Shown: positions 7,400-14,122 of the stretch, one piece after another
How the letters are laid out: the number at the start of each line of letters is the position of its first letter
Numbering within the stretch: the first letter of the stretch is position 1
The notes under the pieces: generated by a model
Seen by the model: the letters and a program-made list of their open reading frames with translations, nothing else
Told to the model about the DNA's origin: nothing
Database searches by the model: none
NCBI GenBank assembly: GCA_030609245.1
Contig: JAUWCP010000036.1
Location: 1-14,925 of the forward strand
Direction: 5' to 3'
DNA length: 14,925 bases
Origin: Hyphomicrobium sp.
GTDB lineage: Bacteria > Pseudomonadota > Alphaproteobacteria > Rhizobiales > Hyphomicrobiaceae
Program-made: the position numbers and the translations under genes

Positions 7400-8299
7400 A
7401 TGGCTATCTTAATTAACGAAAACACCCCCGTTCTGATCCAGGGGTTCACCGGGCGCATTGGTACCTTCCACACCCAGGAAATGATCGACTATGGCACCAA
7501 CGTCGTCGGAGGTGTCACGCCGGGCAAGGGCGGGACCACGCACCTTGGCCGCCCGGTCTTCAATACCGTCAAAGGTGCGGTGCAGGAGACGGGAGCTGAG
7601 GCGAGCATCGTCTTCGTGCCGCCGCCATTCGCAGCCGATGCCATCATGGAAGCCGCCGACGCCGGCATCAGATACTGCGTGTGCATCACCGACGGCATCC
7701 CCGCGCAGGATATGATCCGGGTGAAGCGCTATATGCGGCGCTATAAGAAAGAAAATCGCATGGTGCTAACAGGACCGAACTGTGCCGGCACCATCAGCCC
7801 GGGCAAAGCCATGCTCGGCATCATGCCGGGGCACATTTACATCCCCGGCCGCGTCGGCGTCGTTGGCCGTTCGGGTACGCTCGGGTATGAGGCCGCCGCG
7901 CAGATGAAAGCTCTCGATATCGGCGTTTCGACCAGCGTCGGCATAGGCGGCGATCCGATCAACGGCAGCTCGTTCCGTGACATTTTCGAGATCTTCGAGA
8001 ACGACCCAGAGACGGATGCCGTGCTGATGATTGGCGAGATCGGCGGCCCGCAAGAGGCCGCAGCCGGTGAGTACGCCCGCGACCATATGAAGAAGCCCGT
8101 GATCGCCTATATCGCCGGTCTCTCGGCGCCTAAGGGGCGGCGCATGGGTCACGCTGGCGCGATTATCTCGGCGTTCGGCGAGTCGGCTCCGGAGAAGGTT
8201 GAAATTCTGAAGAACTGCGGCGTTTTCATTGCACCGACGCCATCTGAGATGGGTGCTACGGTGTCCAACGTCGTCTCATCGTTGAAGAAAGTTGCATAA
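7400..8299 (+). CDS. mtkB: Malate thiokinase (malate-CoA ligase) alpha subunit
   Basis: This is the alpha partner of MtkA, carrying the CoA-binding Rossmann domain and the phosphohistidine. The 299-residue protein shows the N-terminal NENTPVLIQGFTGRIGTFH (6-24) and GGVTPGKGGTTHLGRPVF (37-54), typical of the succinyl-CoA synthetase alpha family. PNCAGTISPGKAMLGIMP (126-143) and VGVVGRSGTLGYEAA (152-166) follow. The catalytic histidine is H251 in RRMGHAGAIISAFG. In the mechanism, phosphate moves from ATP to this histidine and then to malate. The start is 14 nt after the mtkA stop and is preceded by AAGGGAG, so translation is tightly coupled with mtkA. A sucD identity is possible by sequence alone but disfavoured by the neighbours. 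Confidence 0.93.
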   Translation: MAILINENTPVLIQGFTGRIGTFHTQEMIDYGTNVVGGVTPGKGGTTHLGRPVFNTVKGAVQETGAEASIVFVPPPFAADAIMEAADAGIRYCVCITDGIPAQDMIRVKRYMRRYKKENRMVLTGPNCAGTISPGKAMLGIMPGHIYIPGRVGVVGRSGTLGYEAAAQMKALDIGVSTSVGIGGDPINGSSFRDIFEIFENDPETDAVLMIGEIGGPQEAAAGEYARDHMKKPVIAYIAGLSAPKGRRMGHAGAIISAFGESAPEKVEILKNCGVFIAPTPSEMGATVSNVVSSLKKVA

Positions 8300-8306
8300 T
8301 TGGCAA

Positions 8307-8332
8307 GGCCCGCGGCCTTAAAGCCGCGGGTC
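8307..8332 (+). terminator. Strong GC-rich hairpin between mtkB and ppc (attenuator or mRNA-stability element)
   Basis: CCCGCGGC (8309-8316) pairs perfectly with GCCGCGGG (8323-8330) around a CTTAAA loop. A G-T and a G-C pair extend it to about ten base pairs (8307-8332). It begins 8 nt after the mtkB stop. No T-tract follows, so full intrinsic termination is unlikely. Partial attenuation, or protection of the mtkAB 3' end, would lower ppc expression relative to mtkAB. Confidence 0.5.
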
Positions 8333-8367
8333 CCAATGCTCCCGGTTGCACGCGGCGTCTTCCAGGA

Positions 8368-8380
8368 GAAACCCGGTTTC
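8368..8380. promoter_or_regulatory. Palindrome in the mtkB-ppc gap
   Basis: GAAACC-C-GGTTTC is a perfect 6-bp dyad around one central base, about 70 nt before the ppc start. It is followed by a weaker CAACA/TGTTG inverted pair (8381-8400). It could be an operator for a separate ppc promoter; no other support is visible. Confidence 0.25.
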
Positions 8381-8438
8381 CAACATTCAGCTCGGTGTTG
8401 AGCGGGTGGGTTTGGATGACCGGGTGACTAGAGCAGCG

Positions 8439-8444
8439 AGGAGG
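8439..8444 (+). promoter_or_regulatory. Consensus ribosome-binding site of ppc
   Basis: AGGAGG sits 5 nt before the ATG at 8450 and fixes the start. It is stronger than the sites of mtkA and mtkB, which suits a gene placed after a long hairpin-containing gap. Confidence 0.8.
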
Positions 8445-8449
8445 CACGA

Positions 8450-11299
8450 ATGCAGGCTGATGCGAAGCACGCCGTACCGGGCGAGCTCGACGAAATCCAG
8501 CTCCGTGACGAACTTCGCTCGTTTCGTACGCATATCCCTGACACGCCAGGCCTCAACCCCATCGTCAGCGTCGCCTTTGATCTGTCCCGCCGCCTCGAAG
8601 CCGGAGAGATCACTTTTGAGGCCTTGCGGGCGCTCGCCACTCGGCTGATGGACCGCGCCTTCGTGCATCGCGCGCGAGATCTTCGCGAGCGTGTTGGCTA
8701 TATCGACCCTGCGCAGACTCACAAAGAATTCGCCGATTTTGTCGAAGGCCTTGCCAAGAGCATGGACTTCGAGGCGTTCGCTGCACGCTGGTCCCGCGCG
8801 CGCAACGGCATTGTTTTCACCGCACACCCCACGTTCGGCTTATCGGAAGCGCTTTCGGACCGGATCGTGGAGATGGCCGTCGCTGACAAGGTCGATCCAA
8901 ATGCCGTTATCGGCCTGCCTCATCGCCCGGACCCCAATATAGATCTCGGCTACGAGCACTCGCGCGCGCAGAAGTCGATCTCAAATTTTCGCGACGCCTA
9001 CACCGAGCTCTTGCAAAGCTTCTTTAGTGTTGCCGCCTCCCGCTACGGCGACAAAGCATTCAAGCTGCGACCGCAGCTCGCGACTGTCGCATCATGGGTC
9101 GGCTACGACCTCGATGGCCGCAACGATATCAAGTGGACCTTCTCGCTTCTCGTCCGCCTCAAGGAGAAGCAGGCCGCGCTCAATGATATCCGTAAGCGTT
9201 TTCTCGCTCTCAAGGACCTCCGTGGCGACAACGCAGAGATACAGCGTCTCACACGGCAGCTCACCGGCAAGCTTGACCTTGCGATCGCAGCCGTCGACGA
9301 GCACATCGATGCGCTTGAGCGCATTGGATCCGACGGGTTCACGCTGGCGGAAGCTGCCAACGTCATCACGCGCGCCGAAGGCTATAACCTCGTCACGACC
9401 AAGCCTCTGATCGAGCTTCTCGACACCATGATCGAAGGAGCGGCGGACCGCGAAGCCAAAATTGCGCTTGCCGCCCTCTCAGGCCTGTTGCAGGCGACGG
9501 GGCTTGGTACGTCGCACATCCACCTGCGGGTCAATGCGGTTCAAATCAACAACGCCTTTCGCGCGTTTGTGCATGAGCCGTGGACGCGCGATCTGACGGA
9601 ACGCCAGGCGCTTGCACGCATCGTCGAGATGATCCGGACTGCTAAGCCTGAAACGGTGAATTTCGAGACGCTCGATCTGGAGTCTGCAACCGCCATTCGC
9701 CAATTTGCGCTTGCTGCGCAGATTTCCAAGCACGTCGATCGCGATACGCCTATACGCTATCTCATTGCCGAGTCTGAAAGTCCCGCCACTGTCCTCATCG
9801 CATTGTTCTTCGCCAAGCTGTTCGAGATATCGGAGATCGTCGATATTTCGCCCTTGTTCGAGACGCCCGCTGCGCTGGAGACCGGACAAAGGTTGATCGA
9901 GCGCCTGCTCGCCGAGGAGGCTTTTCGCGACTATGTCGTCACGCGCGGCCGCCTGTGCATTCAGACCGGATATTCCGACGCCGGTCGCTTCATAGGTCAG
10001 ATCGCCGCCGGTCTTGCACTGGAGCGCCTCCATCACGGTCTCGCCGAGGTCGTCCACAAAGCCAAGATTCCCGGCGTCGAGACTCTGATCTTCTCAACGC
10101 ACGGCGAGAGCCTGGGCAGAGGCGCGCACCCCGGTCCTATGCGCCGCCGCTTGCGCTATGTTTTTTCCGGCGAAGCACGCTGGCACTTCTTTCGCCATGG
10201 ACTACCTGTCAAGCATGAGACGAGTTTCCAGGGTGGCGACGGCTATCTGTTTTTTGACAAGAAGGACTTCGCCGCGCGTGCGCTTACCACCATTGTCTTG
10301 AGCGGCAAGGATCCTGGCGAAGGCGAGGACCCGTTTTATACCGACGTCAATCTCTCGCTCGACTTCCAGCTACGTCTTAGAGATTACCAGCAGCGCTTGT
10401 TCGCACACCCCGGTTACCGGGCGCTTCTGGGTGCATTCGGAACAAATCTATTGTTCAAGACGGGATCGCGCCCAGTGAAGCGGCAGGGCGACCATGCCTC
10501 TGGCCGCGGTGATCCTGCGCGCATGCGCGCCATCCCCAACAACGCCATCCTGCAACAGTTCGGCTACGTTGCAAACGTGGTGGCTGGGCTTGGCGCTGCT
10601 GTGGGTTCGGAGCGCGAACGGTTTGTGGATCTGGCCAAACGCTCACCACGGCTTAGGCCATTGATCGAGATGATCGCGAGAGCAAAGCAGCTGTCGAGCA
10701 TCAACGCGGTTGGCGCCAATGCGGCACCGTTCGATGCTGGGTTCTGGGCGCTCCGCGCTTCGTGGGGGCGCGAGCCAGACCATGTGGCGGCCTTCAAAAG
10801 GCTTGCGGCAAATCTTCTGGAGGACGAACGGGCTGGCGCCATCAACGGACTGGCCCACTATTTGCGCCTTGATGCCATCGAGTTGCATTCCATTCTCGAG
10901 GACATCGGTCTGGAGGGCGGCAAGATTCCAGATGACCATCGTCTGGAGCTTGATCTCCTGCAGGCGGTCCGGCTCGCGCTCATCATGAGAATTTTTATTC
11001 TCGCCGCACAGCTACCGCGCTTCACGCAGACAAACGAAGTATCGCACGATCAAATCTTCCGCCAAGCGCTCGCGCTGGAAATTCCAGAGGTGATTGGCTT
11101 CATGCGGCAGGCGTTCCCCCGGCGCGTCCAAGCCGAGCGAAGCTCAGCGGCCTTCGATGAAACAGCAACCTATTTCCCGCACAGCATCGAAGACTACGGC
11201 CGGATCGAGACAGAGATCCTGGAGCCCATGGAGAAGGCCTATGAGCTCGTGCGCGATATTGGCACCGGCATAACCCACCACTGGGGCGCCTTCGGCTAG
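8450..11299 (+). CDS. ppc: Phosphoenolpyruvate carboxylase, divergent serine-cycle type
   Basis: PEP carboxylase makes oxaloacetate from PEP and bicarbonate, the CO2-fixing step of the serine cycle. The 949-residue protein is recognisable throughout: catalytic His in FTAHPTFG (H126), GYDLDGRND (218-226), HIHLR (R360), PLFET (E471, metal), QTGYSDAGR (D510, metal), THGESLGRG (H551, R557), GSRPVKR (R674) and MRAIP (R693). Several motifs deviate from the common enzyme. TAHPTE has F for E. The GYSDSxKD lysine is R513. The HGRGGxxGRGG loop is shortened to HGESLGRG. RAIPW is RAIPN. The C-terminus is GAFG instead of the usual NTG. The frame is intact and the ribosome-binding site is strong, so this is a distinct subfamily rather than a decayed copy. 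It is last in the mcl-mtkA-mtkB-ppc run, with a 150-nt gap after mtkB. Activity is inferred from context and retained residues. Confidence 0.9.
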   Translation: MQADAKHAVPGELDEIQLRDELRSFRTHIPDTPGLNPIVSVAFDLSRRLEAGEITFEALRALATRLMDRAFVHRARDLRERVGYIDPAQTHKEFADFVEGLAKSMDFEAFAARWSRARNGIVFTAHPTFGLSEALSDRIVEMAVADKVDPNAVIGLPHRPDPNIDLGYEHSRAQKSISNFRDAYTELLQSFFSVAASRYGDKAFKLRPQLATVASWVGYDLDGRNDIKWTFSLLVRLKEKQAALNDIRKRFLALKDLRGDNAEIQRLTRQLTGKLDLAIAAVDEHIDALERIGSDGFTLAEAANVITRAEGYNLVTTKPLIELLDTMIEGAADREAKIALAALSGLLQATGLGTSHIHLRVNAVQINNAFRAFVHEPWTRDLTERQALARIVEMIRTAKPETVNFETLDLESATAIRQFALAAQISKHVDRDTPIRYLIAESESPATVLIALFFAKLFEISEIVDISPLFETPAALETGQRLIERLLAEEAFRDYVVTRGRLCIQTGYSDAGRFIGQIAAGLALERLHHGLAEVVHKAKIPGVETLIFSTHGESLGRGAHPGPMRRRLRYVFSGEARWHFFRHGLPVKHETSFQGGDGYLFFDKKDFAARALTTIVLSGKDPGEGEDPFYTDVNLSLDFQLRLRDYQQRLFAHPGYRALLGAFGTNLLFKTGSRPVKRQGDHASGRGDPARMRAIPNNAILQQFGYVANVVAGLGAAVGSERERFVDLAKRSPRLRPLIEMIARAKQLSSINAVGANAAPFDAGFWALRASWGREPDHVAAFKRLAANLLEDERAGAINGLAHYLRLDAIELHSILEDIGLEGGKIPDDHRLELDLLQAVRLALIMRIFILAAQLPRFTQTNEVSHDQIFRQALALEIPEVIGFMRQAFPRRVQAERSSAAFDETATYFPHSIEDYGRIETEILEPMEKAYELVRDIGTGITHHWGAFG

Positions 11300-11307
11300 C
11301 CTAAGCC

Positions 11308-11372
11308 TAGAGCCTGATCGTTTCACTTGGACGCACTTGAGCCGTTCCAAGTGAAACGTGAATCAGTCTCTA
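11308..11372. repeat. Palindromic repeat unit 1 (long hairpin with TA ends)
   Basis: The unit folds as a near-complete palindrome. TAGAG (11308-11312) pairs with CTCTA (11368-11372), then one mismatch, then CTGAT (11314-11318) with ATCAG (11362-11366). After a 3-nt bulge, a 13-bp perfect stem follows: CGTTTCACTTGGA (11319-11331) with TCCAAGTGAAACG (11346-11358). The loop is 14 nt. It lies just after the ppc stop, between convergent genes, and may act as a bidirectional terminator. The form resembles extragenic palindromic repeats or miniature transposable elements of Rhizobiales-type genomes (from memory). Confidence 0.75.
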
Positions 11373-11383
11373 CACTTTTGATT

Positions 11384-11458
11384 TAGAGCAAGATTCACTT
11401 ATCTGTTGGACACCTTCCTGGCTTGGAGAGTGGTTCCATCAAGAACGATCTTGCTCTA
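11384..11458. repeat. Palindromic repeat unit 2 (TA-bounded, 11-bp terminal inverted repeats)
   Basis: TAGAGCAAGAT (11384-11394) and ATCTTGCTCTA (11448-11458) are perfect inverted copies bounding a 75-nt unit. The interior is weakly self-complementary (GGACACCTTCC against GGAGAGTGGTTCC). Its ends resemble the left end of unit 1: CTAGAGCCTGATCG (11307-11320) matches the reverse complement of 11446-11459 at 12 of 14 positions. The right end overlaps the stop codon of the minus-strand gene. The two units are 11 nt apart. Confidence 0.7.
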
Positions 11459-12388
11459 GTGCTTTCCCCAGATCTGCACAGTCGCGTAAGCGCGACGGCG
11501 CTTCGAGGTCGAAAATGTGCGTGAGCGCCACCCGCCGCGAATCTCGGCAATGACGTCTTCTTTCTTGAGCTCCAAGGGCCCGAAATCGCTATCGGCGTTC
11601 ACGCGGCGGCGACGGTTCGCAAGCTCGTCTTTTTCTCCATCCGCATAAATGACCGTAAGATACCTCAGCGTGATGTCGCGGTCCTTTACCGAGACGCGGA
11701 GCTTCTTATAGCCACCATCGTTTTTGCCGACTTTGATCGTCACCTTGTCATAGCCGACCATGCCGGCTGTGTCGGTGCCAAGCAAAACCCACCCGTTATT
11801 ATACTTGCGCCCTTCTCCATCGGGTCCGAGCCAACCGTCCGAGTACTCGCCGAACACTTCCACGCGCGCGGTACGATTCAGACTCGGCTTAGCGCGATAG
11901 ACCAATCGCACTTCCTTGATGAAGCTTCCCGGGCGCAAGTCCATCCAGGAGGTCTTCCTGTTCCGGTTGACGCGCGTATTGGTCAGCAACGTCTCGCGTC
12001 CATCGTTGTCGTAGATGACCTCCAGGCTGCTGACGTAAATGTCGTTGCCCAGCACGCGGAAACGCAGGCGATCGAATTTGCCGATCTCGGGCCCGACGCG
12101 AATGATGTCACGATCGACGAGAAAGTTCACCGTCTGCGAGCCGAACAGCACCTCGCCGTTGCTCATCGCCTTGCCAGCCGCCGTGTCGCTCGCCTCTGGC
12201 GCCGTGCGGCGCGTAACGACGCGTCGGCGCTTCCTGGCCGCGATGCGAAGCGGTTCCTCGGCACGCTGTTCAAGAGCGGCAGCGGCGTTGGCGGGGCTAC
12301 GTGCAAGCTCGCGATCGCGCGCCTGCGCTGTGAACGCGAAACCTAAGGAAAGGATGGTGAAAGCGGTCAAGAACAGCCAACGAGACAT
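11456..12388 (-). CDS. Secreted protein with two related beta-rich domains, DUF2541-like; function unknown
   Basis: The 310-residue protein begins with a signal peptide (hydrophobic core about 5-20, likely cut after AQA at 21-23), so a periplasmic or exported location is expected. A low-complexity Ala/Arg-rich linker (25-75) follows. Two related domains of about 105 residues come next, roughly 80-181 and 200-308. Each has the order V-L-(F/L)-G, an Ile/Val-rich strand with VG, a KFDRLRF or YKKLRVSV strand, a DIYVSSLEVIY or DITLRYLTVIY strand, an Arg-rich RVNRNR or RRRVN turn, and a closing VEVFG or VQIWG. The pattern recalls DUF2541 (E. coli YaaI-like) domains; this is from memory and unsure. 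The protein is very basic. ATG at 12388 is chosen for its AAGGGG site; a TTG 21 nt upstream is less likely. The stop codon lies in the terminal repeat of the adjacent palindromic element. Confidence 0.75.
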   Translation of the reverse strand: MSRWLFLTAFTILSLGFAFTAQARDRELARSPANAAAALEQRAEEPLRIAARKRRRVVTRRTAPEASDTAAGKAMSNGEVLFGSQTVNFLVDRDIIRVGPEIGKFDRLRFRVLGNDIYVSSLEVIYDNDGRETLLTNTRVNRNRKTSWMDLRPGSFIKEVRLVYRAKPSLNRTARVEVFGEYSDGWLGPDGEGRKYNNGWVLLGTDTAGMVGYDKVTIKVGKNDGGYKKLRVSVKDRDITLRYLTVIYADGEKDELANRRRRVNADSDFGPLELKKEDVIAEIRGGWRSRTFSTSKRRRAYATVQIWGKH

Positions 12389-12393
12389 GAGCA

Positions 12394-12399
12394 CCCCTT
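12394..12399 (-). promoter_or_regulatory. Ribosome-binding site deciding the start of the secreted protein
   Basis: On the minus strand AAGGGG stands 5 nt before the ATG at 12388. The next residues form a canonical signal peptide. The upstream in-frame TTG at 12409 would add seven polar or neutral residues before it. Confidence 0.6.
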
Positions 12400-12497
12400 G
12401 GGTTATCAATACTAATGGCTTGGAGCTTTGATGCGTACGGCCTCTTTAGCCCCCGCAAACGCCAAATTAAAGGCAGCCCCGAGGCCCGGAGGCTCGA

Positions 12498-12526
12498 TTG
12501 TTCTTAGCCCGCCGTTCTGCGACAAT
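12498..12526 (+). promoter_or_regulatory. Possible sigma-70-like promoter for the FAD dehydrogenase gene
   Basis: TTGTTC (12498-12503) and GACAAT (12521-12526) are separated by 17 nt, ending 34 nt before the ATG. Matches to consensus are 3/6 and 4/6, so this is weak. If real, it rules out the TTG start at 12498. Confidence 0.2.
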
Positions 12527-12560
12527 CTCGCTCCATCAGGAGTGCCCATCGGGAACGATC

Positions 12561-13967
12561 ATGGAAACGCACGCGGCGCATCCCAATGCCGAGCAGGCAC
12601 GCCAGACCGCGGTCGCTCTGCTGCGGGAGCGCTTTGGTGAGCGCGTTGCGACAGGCCAAGCCATTCGTCAACAACACGCAAACACGCTGACCTGGATCGC
12701 CAATGAGCCGCCCGACGCCGTTGTCTGGCCCATGACGACTGACGAGGTGGTCGACATCGTACGTCTAGCCGCTGAGCATCGCGTGCCCGTCATCGCCTTC
12801 GGCGCCGGCACCTCGCTCGAAGGCCATGTCAACGCGCCGGCCGGCGGTATTGCACTCGATATGGGCCGCATGAACCGCATCCTCGCAGTGCGACCGCGCG
12901 ATCTTGATTGCACGGTCGAGGCCGGCGTTACGCGACGCCAGCTCAACGAGCACCTGCGTGATCAAGGCTTGTTTTTCGCTGTCGATCCCGGGGCCGAGGA
13001 GGCAACCCTTGGCGGCATGGCGGCGACGCGTGCTTCCGGCACCACCGCGGTTCGCTACGGAACCATGCGCGAGAACGTGTTGAACGTCACCGCTGTGATG
13101 GCGGATGGCTCAATCGTACGTACAGGTGGGCGGGCGCGCAAATCGGCTGCCGGCTACGATCTGACGCGATTGCTTGTTGGCTCGGAAGGCACGATTGGGA
13201 TCATCACGGATGTCACCGTGCGGCTCTATGGGGTCCCCGAGACAGTGGTCTCTGCCGTGTGCCCTTTCGCAACGACGCAAGGCGCGTGCAACGCGAGCAT
13301 CCAAGCGATCGGACTGGGCTTGGGCGTTGCCCGCATCGAGCTGCTCGACGGCGTACAGATCGGCGCTGTTAACGCGTACTCAAAACTCAGATTGCAGGAA
13401 ACACCCACACTCTTTGTCGAATTCCACGGAACGGAGGCGGCCACTAAAGAGCAAGTAAGCACCTTTGAAGAAATCGCACGCGAGGAAGGGGCACTAGATT
13501 TTTCCTGGGCAGCCGAGCCCGAGGCGCGCCGCCGGCTGTGGCAAGCCCGGCACGACGCCTTCTGGGCTGTGCGCGCCTGCTGGCCGGGCAAGACAGTCCT
13601 TGTCACCGACGTGGCGGTGCCGATATCGCGCCTTGCCGATTGCATCACTGAGACCGAGGCCGACATCCACCGTATGGGGCTCATCGCCCCGATCGTCGGC
13701 CACGTCGGCGATGGCAACTTCCACACCATTCCCGTGTTCGATACCGGCAATGAGCGCGAGGTTACAGCTCTGCGCGGCTTTCTCGATCGGCTCGCCAATC
13801 GCGCCATCGCCATGGACGGCACCTGCTCAGGCGAGCACGGGATAGGCGAGGGAAAGATTGCACTTCTTGAGCGCGAGATGGGCGCCGGAGTCGACGTAAT
13901 GCGCCAGGTGAAGCGCGCCCTGGATCCGCTCAATATCCTCAACCCGGGCAAGATCTTTCGTCCCTAA
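12561..13967 (+). CDS. FAD-linked D-2-hydroxyacid dehydrogenase (D-lactate dehydrogenase/GlcD family)
   Basis: The 468-residue protein has an N-terminal FAD-binding type 4 (PCMH-like) domain (about 45-225) and a C-terminal FAD-linked oxidase domain (about 230-468). Visible marks are VIAFGAGTSLEGH (77-89) and DPGAEEATLGGMAATRASGT (142-161). KSAAGYDLTRLLVGSEGTIG (194-213) binds FAD. Likely metal and substrate ligands are VGHVGDGNFH (379-388) and DGTCSGEHGIGEGK (419-432). These features match cytochrome-linked D-lactate dehydrogenase and glycolate oxidase GlcD. No glcE or glcF is adjacent, so a single-subunit D-lactate-type enzyme is preferred. The ATG at 12561 begins the homologous region. A TTG at 12498 with GGAGG 5 nt upstream would add 21 residues without family resemblance. 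It is divergent from the secreted protein gene. A link to glyoxylate or glycolate metabolism is suggested only by location. Confidence 0.88.
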   Translation: METHAAHPNAEQARQTAVALLRERFGERVATGQAIRQQHANTLTWIANEPPDAVVWPMTTDEVVDIVRLAAEHRVPVIAFGAGTSLEGHVNAPAGGIALDMGRMNRILAVRPRDLDCTVEAGVTRRQLNEHLRDQGLFFAVDPGAEEATLGGMAATRASGTTAVRYGTMRENVLNVTAVMADGSIVRTGGRARKSAAGYDLTRLLVGSEGTIGIITDVTVRLYGVPETVVSAVCPFATTQGACNASIQAIGLGLGVARIELLDGVQIGAVNAYSKLRLQETPTLFVEFHGTEAATKEQVSTFEEIAREEGALDFSWAAEPEARRRLWQARHDAFWAVRACWPGKTVLVTDVAVPISRLADCITETEADIHRMGLIAPIVGHVGDGNFHTIPVFDTGNEREVTALRGFLDRLANRAIAMDGTCSGEHGIGEGKIALLEREMGAGVDVMRQVKRALDPLNILNPGKIFRP

Positions 13968-14022
13968 GGGCTCTCAGGCCCGACCTGGTCTGCGCACATT
14001 TCGCAGGGGTAAACCTTTCGGT

Positions 14023-14032
14023 TCAAATTTGA
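14023..14032. promoter_or_regulatory. AT-rich 10-bp palindrome in the gap before the last gene
   Basis: TCAAATTTGA is a perfect palindrome, about 90 nt before the start of the next gene, within the 155-nt gap. It is the most AT-rich part of that gap. It could be part of a promoter or operator; nothing else supports it. Confidence 0.2.
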
Positions 14033-14122
14033 TTCAAACGAGTGGTTCAGTTTGCACGGCTTCTTCGAGCCTAGCCCCCAGAATGGCTGCGGCCCCGGAG
14101 CTTCCCTGCAGCAGTCCAACTC

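Noticed and set aside
6219..8299. TCA-cycle succinyl-CoA synthetase sucCD
   Set aside because: The fold is the same, but the genes sit between malyl-CoA lyase and PEP carboxylase next to sga, which points to malate thiokinase.
8427..8435. CTAGAGCAG before ppc as a further copy of the palindromic repeat end
   Set aside because: Only the first eight bases match; the GATCG part and an inverted partner are missing.
9479..10057. 192-residue frame on the minus strand inside ppc
   Set aside because: It is an antisense shadow of a GC-rich coding region with no recognisable domain and lies wholly inside a well-supported gene.
12498..12560. TTG start with GGAGG for the FAD dehydrogenase
   Set aside because: The spacing is good, but the added 21 residues do not look like the family N-terminus and the region may hold promoter elements; the ATG at 12561 is kept with some doubt.
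13226..13951. 241-residue minus-strand frame inside the FAD dehydrogenase gene
   Set aside because: Its Ser/Arg/Pro-rich composition is typical of antisense translation of a high-GC gene; the plus-strand protein has clear family motifs over the same stretch.
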